DNA from: an uncultured Flavobacteriales bacterium
GTDB lineage: Bacteria; Bacteroidota; Bacteroidia; Flavobacteriales_D; Crocinitomicaceae
Direction of reading: 5' to 3'
Assembly (NCBI GenBank): GCA_943789205.1
Contig: CALSTG010000002.1
Coordinates: 186,001 to 250,000 of the forward strand
Length of the DNA stretch: 64,000 bases
Shown here: positions 54,416 through 62,159 of the stretch, piece after piece
Layout of the letters: every line of letters begins with the position of its first letter
Numbering within the stretch: the stretch's first letter is position 1
Translations under genes and position numbers: made by a program
Notes under the pieces: model-generated
The model's input: only the letters and a program-made list of their open reading frames with translations
Told to the model about the DNA's origin: nothing
Databases searched by the model: none

Positions 54416-55720
54416 AGCACTTCCGTATAGATCGTAGTGGTCTGCTTTTTCAATAATTACTTTAGTAAAATCACCTAGCCTAATGTATTCATCTTTGGTC
54501 GAAACCAACACTTCATTATCTACTTCAGGTGAATCGTATTCTGTTCTTCCAATAAAATATCCACCCTCTGTCCTATCAAATAAAACTTTTAGCTCTTGCC
54601 CTACTCTTTTTTGATTCAAATCATGACTAATACCAGACTGTAAATCCATAATTAAATCTGCACGTTCTTTTTTAAGAATATCAGGAACGTCATCCTCAAA
54701 ATTAAAGGCATGTGTGTTTTCTTCATGAGAGTATGTGAAAATTCCCAATCTATCGAATCTAGAACGCTGAACCCAATCATACATTTCATCAAAATCCGCA
54801 TCGGTTTCGCCAGGATACCCTGCGATAAGAGTAGTTCGTATTGCAATTCCAGGAACTGTAGCTCTTATCTTAGCAATAAGCTCCTCCGTTTTTTCACGGG
54901 TAATCCCTCGCCTCATGGCCTTAAGAATCTTAGTTGAACCGTGCTGCAATGGCATATCAAGGTAGTTACATATTTTCGGATTGTCTCTCATTACATCAAG
55001 CACGTCCATAGGAAAGCCTGAGGGAAAGGCATAATGCAATCTTATCCATTCTATCCCTTCCACTTCAACCAAACGCAAAAGTAAGTCTGCTAGCGCTCTT
55101 TTTTTATATAAATCTAATCCATAATATGTGAGGTCTTGTGCAATCAGCATCAGTTCCTTAACACCACCAGATGCAAGTTTTTTTGCTTGTTGCACTAAAT
55201 CATCAATTGGTGTAGACAAATGTTTTCCTCTCATGAGAGGTATGGCACAAAATGAACAAGGACGATCACAACCCTCTGCAATCTTAAAATAAGCAAAATG
55301 ATTCGGCGTGGTCAATAAACGCTCGCCAACAAGTTCATGCTTATAATCTGCCTTCAAAGTCTTTAATAAACGAGGAAGCTCACGGGTACCGAAATAACCG
55401 TCCACCTCTGGAATCTCTTGCTTCAAATCGTCTTTATACCTTTCAGATAAACATCCAGTAACATATACGCGATCTACTGCACCGTCCTTTTTAGCATCTG
55501 CATATCTCAAAATGGTATCGATTGACTCTTGTTTAGCATTATCAATAAAACCGCATGTATTAATAATCACAATTTCAGAATCATCCTCTTGAGCCTCATG
55601 TGCTACGTCAAATTTATTCGCCTTTAATTGAGCCATCATCACCTCAGAATCAAAAATATTTTTTGAGCATCCGAGAGTAACAACGTTGACCTTGTTTTTC
55701 TTAAGTGTTCTTGCCTTCAT
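54398..55720 (-). CDS. rimO: Ribosomal protein S12 methylthiotransferase RimO
   Basis: Radical SAM enzyme of 440 residues adding a methylthio group to an Asp of S12. The start is the ATG at 55720; the frame continues 36 codons upstream but with no similarity and through the promoter. Present are an N-terminal MTTase domain (VVTLGCSKN, cluster cysteines), the radical SAM motif in EGCDRPCSFCAIP, and a TRAM domain at the C-terminus (KVLFDRTEGGYFIGRTEYD). The RimO-type LGCSKNxxDSE motif separates it from MiaB. Confidence 0.95.
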   Translation of the reverse strand: MKARTLKKNKVNVVTLGCSKNIFDSEVMMAQLKANKFDVAHEAQEDDSEIVIINTCGFIDNAKQESIDTILRYADAKKDGAVDRVYVTGCLSERYKDDLKQEIPEVDGYFGTRELPRLLKTLKADYKHELVGERLLTTPNHFAYFKIAEGCDRPCSFCAIPLMRGKHLSTPIDDLVQQAKKLASGGVKELMLIAQDLTYYGLDLYKKRALADLLLRLVEVEGIEWIRLHYAFPSGFPMDVLDVMRDNPKICNYLDMPLQHGSTKILKAMRRGITREKTEELIAKIRATVPGIAIRTTLIAGYPGETDADFDEMYDWVQRSRFDRLGIFTYSHEENTHAFNFEDDVPDILKKERADLIMDLQSGISHDLNQKRVGQELKVLFDRTEGGYFIGRTEYDSPEVDNEVLVSTKDEYIRLGDFTKVIIEKADHYDLYGSALPMKH

Positions 55721-55727
55721 TTGTTGG

Positions 55728-55735
55728 CAAAAATA
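55728..55735 (-). promoter_or_regulatory. Candidate rimO promoter next to the start codon
   Basis: TATTTTTG on the minus strand matches TAnnTTTG exactly and ends 7 bases before the rimO ATG. Transcription would begin at or next to the A of ATG, giving a leaderless or nearly leaderless message. Confidence 0.45.
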
Positions 55736-55757
55736 AGGTACTTTCGTTAACCAAACG

Positions 55758-56231
55758 ATGAACAGTACAATTACTTTTCTGATATCCCTGAGTGCACTGG
55801 TATTCTCCTGCTCAAAAACAACTGTCATTGATCCCTACTTCTTTGGCAATGGCATGGAGGAAATTCATATAAAAGCTTCCATAAAAACAAACTTTCCAGA
55901 ATCTAAAACATTCAGAATTATTGATGCCTATATTGATGCAAACCTATTATATCTTCAAATCGAATACCGGAGTACCTGTTCGGCAAAAGACAATTTTAAA
56001 TTCACTGGAACACAGCTTTATTTTGATGATTCTGGAAATGCGCATCGAGAAGCTAGACTAATCATTGATATTGAAGATAATGAGAATTGCGATTTAACAA
56101 AGGACACTAAAATAATTGACCTACGTACCTTAACGAGTCTTGAGGAAAGAGATGCTGAGACAATACTTCATATTGGAGGCTGGAGAACAGCAATGACCTA
56201 TGTATTTATTCCACATCGAGATAAAAATTAA
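55758..56231 (+). CDS. Lipoprotein of unknown function (paralogue of next gene)
   Basis: 157 residues with a lipoprotein signal (lipobox VFSC, Cys18). The mature part contains YRSTCSAKDNFKFTG, with a second cysteine near NENCDLTKD, in the same layout as the next protein (YSGGCSKHEFKVIG and GDSCREY). The two are probably paralogues from an old tandem duplication. I know of no function. It is divergent from rimO across a 37-base gap. Confidence 0.7.
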   Translation: MNSTITFLISLSALVFSCSKTTVIDPYFFGNGMEEIHIKASIKTNFPESKTFRIIDAYIDANLLYLQIEYRSTCSAKDNFKFTGTQLYFDDSGNAHREARLIIDIEDNENCDLTKDTKIIDLRTLTSLEERDAETILHIGGWRTAMTYVFIPHRDKN

Positions 56232-56278
56232 TCATACTTTGGTATTATATTTGGATATAGAAAATTAAATACGTCATT

Positions 56279-56770
56279 ATGAAATATCTTTTAATACTAT
56301 CACTTATCGTATGCACATCTTGTAAAACGGTTAAAGATGCACCCCAAGCTTTGGAAAAAACAAAAACAGAACAGAACCAACCAGAAGGTGAGATTATAGA
56401 AAGAACACATGAGATTATGGAAATAAAGGCAGAAATTGGAAGAAATGAATTTAGCCAGAATAACGGTGTGCAAATCATAAAATCAAAATTAGATGGTAAT
56501 ATTTTATCAATGAAAATTGGATATTCTGGAGGTTGTTCTAAGCATGAATTTAAAGTTATTGGCAACCCCATGATATCGAAATCTCTTCCGCCGATTAGAC
56601 GCGTTGAACTAGTTCATATTAGTAACGGAGATAGCTGTCGTGAATATATTGAGCAAGAATTAAGAATTGATTTAAGTGAATTGGCCTACACAAAAGAGTT
56701 AGGAAGTATTATCAAACTTCAATTCGCTAAAATTGAGGCTCCTATTATGTATACGTATAGCACGAATTAA
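56279..56770 (+). CDS. Lipoprotein of unknown function (paralogue of previous gene)
   Basis: 163 residues: lipoprotein signal (lipobox CTSC, Cys15), a charged linker to about residue 45, then a beta-rich domain with the two spaced cysteines in GGCSKHEF and GDSCREYI and a terminal TYS-type ending. Its layout parallels the lipoprotein immediately upstream. A TATATTTG box at 56246-56253, 25 bases before the ATG, suggests its own promoter. The bioD frame begins 7 bases after it. Confidence 0.7.
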   Translation: MKYLLILSLIVCTSCKTVKDAPQALEKTKTEQNQPEGEIIERTHEIMEIKAEIGRNEFSQNNGVQIIKSKLDGNILSMKIGYSGGCSKHEFKVIGNPMISKSLPPIRRVELVHISNGDSCREYIEQELRIDLSELAYTKELGSIIKLQFAKIEAPIMYTYSTN

Positions 56771-56777
56771 TTGGTTT

Positions 56778-57414
56778 ATGAAAAAAAAGGATGGTCTAGA
56801 CCTAAGTGCCCCAATATTTATAACTGGCATAGGAACAGATGTTGGTAAAACCATAGTATCTGCTATCATATGCGAGTGGACAAAGGGTAACTATTGGAAA
56901 CCAATTCAGTCCGGGGACCCCGATGGAGGAGATTCGAAAATCTTGAAAAACCTGGTGAGCCATGAATCATTCGAGATTTTCAATGAAGCTTTTAGATTTA
57001 CCGCTCCTTTATCTCCTCATGCAGCGGCAAAATTAGAGGGGACAAATATTGAGGTAGCTGAAATTAATCTTCCCGATATCTAAAAACCCATTAATCGTTG
57101 AAGGCGCAGGAGGCCTGCTGGTTCCATTGAATTATGAGAATGAAACAATCTGCGATTTAATTATAAAACTAAACGCTCAAGTTGTTGTTGTCGTCAAAGA
57201 ATACCTCGGAAATATAAACCATACACTTTTAACTATAGCACACCTTAGGAGAGAGGGCGTTAATATCGCTGGATTGGTTTTCGTAGGAGAAGAACTTCCT
57301 CATACCTGGGATATCATTTCAAAACAGACCCAACTTCCGCTGCTTTTCCGAATTCCAATTTTTGATAAACTTGATAAGAATACTATACTTAACTTTGTTG
57401 ATAAGTTAGATTAA
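56778..57414 (+). pseudogene. bioD: Dethiobiotin synthetase gene with a frameshift
   Basis: Two frames make one BioD. The first (ATG 56778) has the P-loop GTDVGKT and KPIQSG and runs to a stop at 57081-57083. The second continues directly with PLIVEGAGGLLVPL and the rest of the domain, ending at 57414. One extra base restores the frame if removed, most simply in CCC at 57072-57074. The full protein would be about 211 residues, usual for BioD, which closes the ureido ring of biotin. It stands before bioA. A homopolymer error or a true mutation is possible. Confidence 0.85.
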
Positions 57415-57429
57415 ATAGTCAGCACGCAA

Positions 57430-58692
57430 ATGAGTCTTGAAGACGATAAAAACTTTATTTGGCACCCGCTTACACAGCATCAGCTTTATCCAGAACATCT
57501 TTTAATTAAAAAAGCTAAAGGGGTCATTCTGTACGACGACCATGATAATGAATATATTGATGGTATTGCATCTTGGTATACTTGTATGTATGGTCATTGC
57601 AACCCTTCAATAACCAAAAAGGTCGCGTCACAAATGTCAGAATTGGACCATGTCGTTTTTACTGGATTCACACACAAACCTGCAATTAACTTGGCAAAAA
57701 GTCTCATTGAGATATTACCTAACAATCAAAACAAACTATTCTTTTCTGACAATGGATCAACTTCAATTGATATCGCAATAAAAATGGCACTCCAATTCCA
57801 TCATAATAAAGGAGTCAAAAAACATAAAATAATAGCTTTAGAAGATGGATTTCACGGAGATACTTTTGGCGCCATGTCCGTTTCTGATTTATCTATTTAT
57901 AATGGGCCTTTTTCAGATTATTTCCTTGAAGTCGTTAGAATACCCGCGCCCGACAAAAATAATTATTTAAAAAGTATAGCCCTCATTCAACAAATGGCAA
58001 AAAAAGATGACATTGCCGCATTTGTATATGAACCACTTGTGCAAGGTGCAGCTGCAATGAAAATGCATTCAGCAGTTGCCTTGGATGAGATTCTAAAAAC
58101 GGTCAAAGCTTTGAACATAATATCAATTGCAGATGAAGTGATGACTGGTTTTGGAAAAACAGGTAAGAATTTCGCTTCTGAATTCATGCAAACCTTACCA
58201 GATATAATATGTCTTTCAAAATCACTAACTGGAGGACTTGTCCCTATGGCGATAACAAGTTGTAGTAATGCTATTTATGATGCTTTTCTAAGCTCAAAAA
58301 TGGAGCATGGTTTTTTTCATGGTCACACCTATTCTGCCAATCCAACGTCATGTACTGCAGCCCTTGCTAGCCTTGAACTGCTTCAGTCAGAATCCATACA
58401 GAAGAACATTAAAATGGTTCAAAAATCACACGAGCACTTTAATGACAAAATTAAAAATCATCCAAAAGTAAAATCTACAAGACAACAAGGTATTATTTAT
58501 GCGATTGATTACAACGTTAAATCAGACCGTTATGGGGATTTGCGTTACAAATTATTTGATTTTTTCATGTCTTGCGGTGTTTACCTCAGACCCCTCGGCA
58601 ATACAGTTTATATATTAGCTCCGTTTACGATCAATAAAAATGAATTGCAAAAAATATATGACGCCATTGAAAAGAGCCTAGAAATTATTTAA
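57430..58692 (+). CDS. bioA: Adenosylmethionine-8-amino-7-oxononanoate aminotransferase
   Basis: 420-residue PLP aminotransferase for the third-last biotin step (7-keto-8-aminopelargonate to diaminopelargonate, S-adenosylmethionine as donor). The family N-terminus IWHPLTQHQLYPE, the SDNGSTSIDIAIKMA phosphate-binding segment, the ADEVMTGFGKTG motif (Asp to PLP) and the PLP lysine in CLSKSLTGGLVPMA are intact. It follows bioD by 15 bases. Its 3' half is repeated directly downstream in a 617-bp tandem duplication. Confidence 0.96.
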   Translation: MSLEDDKNFIWHPLTQHQLYPEHLLIKKAKGVILYDDHDNEYIDGIASWYTCMYGHCNPSITKKVASQMSELDHVVFTGFTHKPAINLAKSLIEILPNNQNKLFFSDNGSTSIDIAIKMALQFHHNKGVKKHKIIALEDGFHGDTFGAMSVSDLSIYNGPFSDYFLEVVRIPAPDKNNYLKSIALIQQMAKKDDIAAFVYEPLVQGAAAMKMHSAVALDEILKTVKALNIISIADEVMTGFGKTGKNFASEFMQTLPDIICLSKSLTGGLVPMAITSCSNAIYDAFLSSKMEHGFFHGHTYSANPTSCTAALASLELLQSESIQKNIKMVQKSHEHFNDKIKNHPKVKSTRQQGIIYAIDYNVKSDRYGDLRYKLFDFFMSCGVYLRPLGNTVYILAPFTINKNELQKIYDAIEKSLEII

Positions 58693-59379
58693 TAATAATG
58701 AAAGATTCGTATTGGAGTAAGCGTTATCAACGAAATCAAATAGGATGGGATCTTGGCGAGGTTGGTTTTGGAAAAACAGGTAAGAATTTCGCTTCTGAAT
58801 TCATGCAAACCTTACCAGATATAATATGTCTTTCAAAATCACTAACTGGAGGACTTGTCCCTATGGCGATAACAAGTTGTAGTAATGCTATTTATGATGC
58901 TTTTCTAAGCTCAAAAATGGAGCATGGTTTTTTTCATGGTCACACCTATTCTGCCAATCCAACGTCATGTACTGCAGCCCTTGCTAGCCTTGAACTGCTT
59001 CAGTCAGAATCCATACAGAAGAACATTAAAATGGTTCAAAAATCACACGAGCACTTTAATGACAAAATTAAAAATCATCCAAAAGTAAAATCTACAAGAC
59101 AACAAGGTATTATTTATGCGATTGATTACAACGTTAAATCAGACCGTTATGGGGATTTGCGTTACAAATTATTTGATTTTTTCATGTCTTGCGGTGTTTA
59201 CCTCAGACCCCTCGGCAATACAGTTTATATATTAGCTCCGTTTACGATCAATAAAAATGAATTGCAAAAAATATATGACGCCATTGAAAAGAGCCTAGAA
59301 ATTATTTAATAATAATGAAAGATTCGTATTGGAGTAAGCGTTATCAACGAAATCAAATAGGATGGGATCTTGGCGAGGT
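58146..59379 (+). repeat. 617-bp perfect tandem direct duplication
   Basis: Units 58146-58762 and 58763-59379. Each runs from inside bioA (after the ADEVMT codons) through its stop into the first 22 codons of the methyltransferase gene. By eye the copies are identical over the regions compared, and the encoded bioA C-termini are residue-for-residue the same. Flanks differ at once outside the units: C against T before, T against A after. Hence no microhomology at the junction. The duplication leaves an intact bioA, a chimeric frame and an intact methyltransferase. Confidence 0.93.
58698..59309 (+). pseudogene. Chimeric frame: methyltransferase start fused to bioA end
   Basis: 203 codons made by the tandem duplication: the first 22 residues of the methyltransferase (MKDSYWSKRYQRN and on) fused in frame to the last 181 residues of BioA, starting GFGKTGKN. 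The PLP lysine is present but the N-terminal half of the BioA fold is missing, so enzyme activity is unlikely. It is expected to be a by-product of the duplication, not a designed fusion. Confidence 0.85.
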
Positions 59380-59893
59380 ATCAAAACCACTTGTTTCTAT
59401 TTTTCAATCTCTAAATAAAGAAGACAAAATTTTAATCCCAGGATGCGGCAACGCATATGAGGCAGCATTTCTCTTTAACAAAGGATTCAGAAACGTACAT
59501 ATTATTGATATCGCTATTGAACCTCTTTTAAACTTTAAAAAATACAACAAGGAATTTCCTGAAAACCAGATTATACATGGAGATTTCTTTGATCATCAGG
59601 CCAGTTATGATGTGATTATAGAACAAACATTTTTCTGTGCAATCCAACCTAAACAAAGAAATGATTACGCACGCAAATGTTCTGAATTACTCAATAAAAA
59701 AGGTATACTAAAAGGCGTATTGTTTAATCGGTTATTCGAAGGGGGTCCGCCTTATGGTGGTAATGAAGCTGAATATAAAGACCTATTTGAAATGCACTTT
59801 GAAAAAGTACAAATCAAACCTTGCCATCAATCTATAGAACCTAGAATGGGATATGAGGTATTTATTGAATGTTCAGGATTCAAAAAACCCTAA
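59315..59893 (+). CDS. TPMT-family S-adenosylmethionine methyltransferase
   Basis: 192 residues with the thiopurine methyltransferase-type pattern: an N-terminal W-x-RY and GWDLG segment, the SAM-binding IPGCGNAYEAAFLF loop, VHIIDIA, HGDFFDH and a C-terminal FEGGPPYGG region. The start is the ATG at 59315. The biotin genes upstream raise the question whether it substitutes for BioC, but the TPMT family acts on small thiol or selenium compounds and no BioC motif is visible. Its 3' end overlaps the GlcNAc kinase gene by 4 bases. Confidence 0.85.
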   Translation: MKDSYWSKRYQRNQIGWDLGEVSKPLVSIFQSLNKEDKILIPGCGNAYEAAFLFNKGFRNVHIIDIAIEPLLNFKKYNKEFPENQIIHGDFFDHQASYDVIIEQTFFCAIQPKQRNDYARKCSELLNKKGILKGVLFNRLFEGGPPYGGNEAEYKDLFEMHFEKVQIKPCHQSIEPRMGYEVFIECSGFKKP

Positions 59894-60750
59894 ACCAACT
59901 GATTTTTAAGGATGTATTTCAAATGATAATTCACAAGATTATCAACTGGTTTTGCTATAATTGACTTTATCTCAATCCCTAAATCATTTGCTGCTACTTT
60001 TAAATGATTCTCAAGAAGCGCCGACAAAGATCCAACAAAATGAACCGGGGTGTTTAAATAATGTTCATAGCAGCACACATGAACTTCCATGAATTTCTTT
60101 AAACCATCAATCAAAATCTGTTTAAAAAACTCATGATTTTTATGCTTAACTATGAAAGGCATAAAAGACGCAATAAAAACATTAGCACTGTCACTTTTGT
60201 ATACGTTTGTGACTATTTCAGCATGAGTCATTTGATAAGAAGCTTCAAAATCTTCTAAAATATCTTTGGGCAATCTATGATATAAGAAACTAGAAAGTAA
60301 GAACTTTCCAAAATAACTCCCACTCCCTTCGTCACCTAAAACATAACCGAGAGCAGGAACTTCTTCTGATAAATCTGCTCCATCAAAAAAACAAGAGTTT
60401 GAACCTGTTCCTATAATACATGAAATCCCTGGCTCACCATCATAAGTAGCATAAGCACATGCTAAAAGATCATGATCAACAACGATTTCAGCATCAGGAA
60501 AAACCATCTGCAAACCCCGCTCTATTTCTTCATTTAATTTTTCACTTGAACAACCTGCCCCGTAAAAAAAAATTTTCGAAACATCAGGTACATGAGACAT
60601 AATTGACTTGTTTTTTCGAACCTCAGTGGCTACAACATCTGAAGAATGAAAATATGGATTAAAGCCAATGGTTTTGTAAAAAGTTTGTTTAGATTTGTCA
60701 ACCAAGACCCAGTCGCTTTTAGTTGAACCGCTTTCAATGATAAAAATCAT
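59890..60750 (-). CDS. N-acetylglucosamine kinase-like protein (BadF/BadG family)
   Basis: 286-residue ASKHA-fold kinase. The N-terminal phosphate loop ESGSTKSDWVL, a GAGCSSE segment, IGTGSNSCFF (adenosine region) and LGDEGSGSYFG are those of the BadF/GlcNAc kinase group. It probably phosphorylates GlcNAc or a related amino sugar released from cell wall or chitin. It is divergent from a NUDIX-type regulator gene, with a TATATTTG box at 60795-60802 on its strand. Confidence 0.85.
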   Translation of the reverse strand: MIFIIESGSTKSDWVLVDKSKQTFYKTIGFNPYFHSSDVVATEVRKNKSIMSHVPDVSKIFFYGAGCSSEKLNEEIERGLQMVFPDAEIVVDHDLLACAYATYDGEPGISCIIGTGSNSCFFDGADLSEEVPALGYVLGDEGSGSYFGKFLLSSFLYHRLPKDILEDFEASYQMTHAEIVTNVYKSDSANVFIASFMPFIVKHKNHEFFKQILIDGLKKFMEVHVCCYEHYLNTPVHFVGSLSALLENHLKVAANDLGIEIKSIIAKPVDNLVNYHLKYILKNQLV

Positions 60751-60821
60751 ATGTTAAAATTGTTTTTTATAGCTATGTGTCTTTTGAACACTATCAAATA
60801 TAATACAATTAATATTAAGTC

Positions 60822-61580
60822 GTGAATTTACAATCGAAAAAGAATAAAAAAGAGCTCAATCCAAACGTTTCTGTAGACTGTGTTATTTTTGGCTTTGATT
60901 TAGACCAATTATACGTACTTCTTATTGATAGCGGTAGTACCGAAGCCTTCAGTCAAGCCAGAATGGCTGTTCCAGGAGACCTCATATTTGATACAGAAAA
61001 TCTTGATGAAGCTGCAATAAGAGTCCTTAGAGAATTGACAAGCATTGAAAATATATATTTAGAGCAGATTGGTGCTTTTGGAGATCCAAATAGGATTGGA
61101 AAAAAAGATTCGGATAGAGAATGGCTTGAAGCAATCCGAGCGCAACCGGAAGCACGTGTAATAACTGTTGCATACTATTCTTTGGTGCGTATGCCGAATT
61201 TTAATCCTAAGGCAAGTTCATTCGCTAAAAGTGCAGGTTGGGCTCCGGTTAAAGAAGTATTTGATTTAGCTTTTGATCATTATGACATCCTTCAAGCTGG
61301 CTTGGAACAACTAAGGAGAAAAATTAAAATTCAACCGATTGGTTTTAACCTTTTGCCTGAAAAATTCACATTAAGTCAATTACATAAGCTATATGAGTGT
61401 ATTTTGGATAAAGAGCTGGACAAAAGAAATTTTAGAAGAAAAATTTTAAACTTAAACATCCTTACTAATCTAGATGAAAAACAGATTGGCGTACCTCACA
61501 AACCTTCTCAACTCTTTGAGTTTAACGAGGAAAATTATAAGAAACTTTCTAAAGAAGGATTCGATAATTTTGGGTTTTAG
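60822..61580 (+). CDS. NUDIX-domain transcriptional regulator (NrtR-like)
   Basis: 252 residues from a GTG start at 60822; a TAA lies just upstream in frame. The first 150 residues form a NUDIX domain, and the C-terminal 80 resemble the winged-helix of NrtR-type regulators (PEKFTLSQLHKLYECIL; DKRNFRRKIL). The NUDIX box is degraded: the REUXEEXGU core reads RELTSIEN, without the metal-binding glutamates, so it should sense rather than hydrolyse its ligand. NrtR-like proteins control NAD or sugar pathways. The divergent GlcNAc kinase gene is the likely target. Confidence 0.82.
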   Translation: MNLQSKKNKKELNPNVSVDCVIFGFDLDQLYVLLIDSGSTEAFSQARMAVPGDLIFDTENLDEAAIRVLRELTSIENIYLEQIGAFGDPNRIGKKDSDREWLEAIRAQPEARVITVAYYSLVRMPNFNPKASSFAKSAGWAPVKEVFDLAFDHYDILQAGLEQLRRKIKIQPIGFNLLPEKFTLSQLHKLYECILDKELDKRNFRRKILNLNILTNLDEKQIGVPHKPSQLFEFNEENYKKLSKEGFDNFGF

Positions 61581-61598
61581 AACCTAAATAAGTTTCAT

Positions 61599-61630
61599 TA
61601 TATTTGTTAGGATAGTTACACCCTGTAACT
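61599..61630 (+). promoter_or_regulatory. Sigma-factor promoter with inverted repeat at +1
   Basis: TATATTTG at 61599-61606 is an exact TAnnTTTG match. From 61614 on, where transcription should begin, AGTTACA-CCC-TGTAACT forms a perfect 7-bp inverted repeat (61614-61630) followed by TTTT counting its last base. It could be an operator, or a 5' hairpin or attenuator of the ECF sigma transcript. Confidence 0.45.
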
Positions 61631-61670
61631 TTTCGTTGTTTCAATTTGTATTAACTGTAAATGCACTTAT

Positions 61671-62159
61671 TTGAAAAAGCATGAATATAATGTCGTTATT
61701 GATGAGCTTAGTGCTCAACTTTATCGATACGCCTTTCATTTTTTGAGAAATCAAGAAGACGCAAAGGACATTATTCAAGATGTTTTTGAAAAGATGTGGC
61801 TGAATAGAAAAACAATTGATTTGGAAACTGTAAAACCTTGGCTTTATAGATGCACGCACAATGCGATGGTTAATTTCATTGCAAAAAAATCTCGTACAAG
61901 CTACATGTCGAACCAAGAATTACCTAACGCTGCAACACCCTTTGATTCTTCATTTGAATCAATGCAAATCGTGGACCGCATGGTAAGTATTTTACCTCCA
62001 ACTCAAAAAAGTATCATTCTATTGAGAGATATTGAAGGTTATACCTACAAAGATATTGGGCTTATTTTAGATTTGTCCGCATCTCAAGTTAAGGTATACC
62101 TCTTCCGTGCAAGGATGAAAATTAAAAAACAGTTAATCGGATTGAACAAACCAGCATGA
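61671..62159 (+). CDS. ECF-type RNA polymerase sigma factor
   Basis: 162 residues. Region 2 is visible in LYRYAFHFLRNQEDAKDIIQ and FEKMW, region 4 in SIILLRDIEGYTYKDIGLIL and SASQVKVYLFRARMKIKK. No extra domains. The start is a TTG at 61671; no ATG lies in frame upstream, and the next Met would cut region 2. Its stop overlaps the start of the anti-sigma/barrel fusion by 4 bases, so sigma and probable anti-sigma are coupled. Its own promoter with an inverted repeat lies 40-70 bases upstream. Confidence 0.93.
   Translation: MKKHEYNVVIDELSAQLYRYAFHFLRNQEDAKDIIQDVFEKMWLNRKTIDLETVKPWLYRCTHNAMVNFIAKKSRTSYMSNQELPNAATPFDSSFESMQIVDRMVSILPPTQKSIILLRDIEGYTYKDIGLILDLSASQVKVYLFRARMKIKKQLIGLNKPA

Noticed and set aside
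58698..59309. A bifunctional methyltransferase-aminotransferase fusion enzyme
   Set aside because: The frame is exactly what the 617-bp tandem duplication produces. It has only 22 residues of the methyltransferase and lacks half of the BioA fold.
59315..59893. Methyltransferase as a BioC replacement in biotin synthesis
   Set aside because: Its motifs are those of the TPMT group. Only location suggests biotin, and no sequence feature supports malonyl-ACP methylation.
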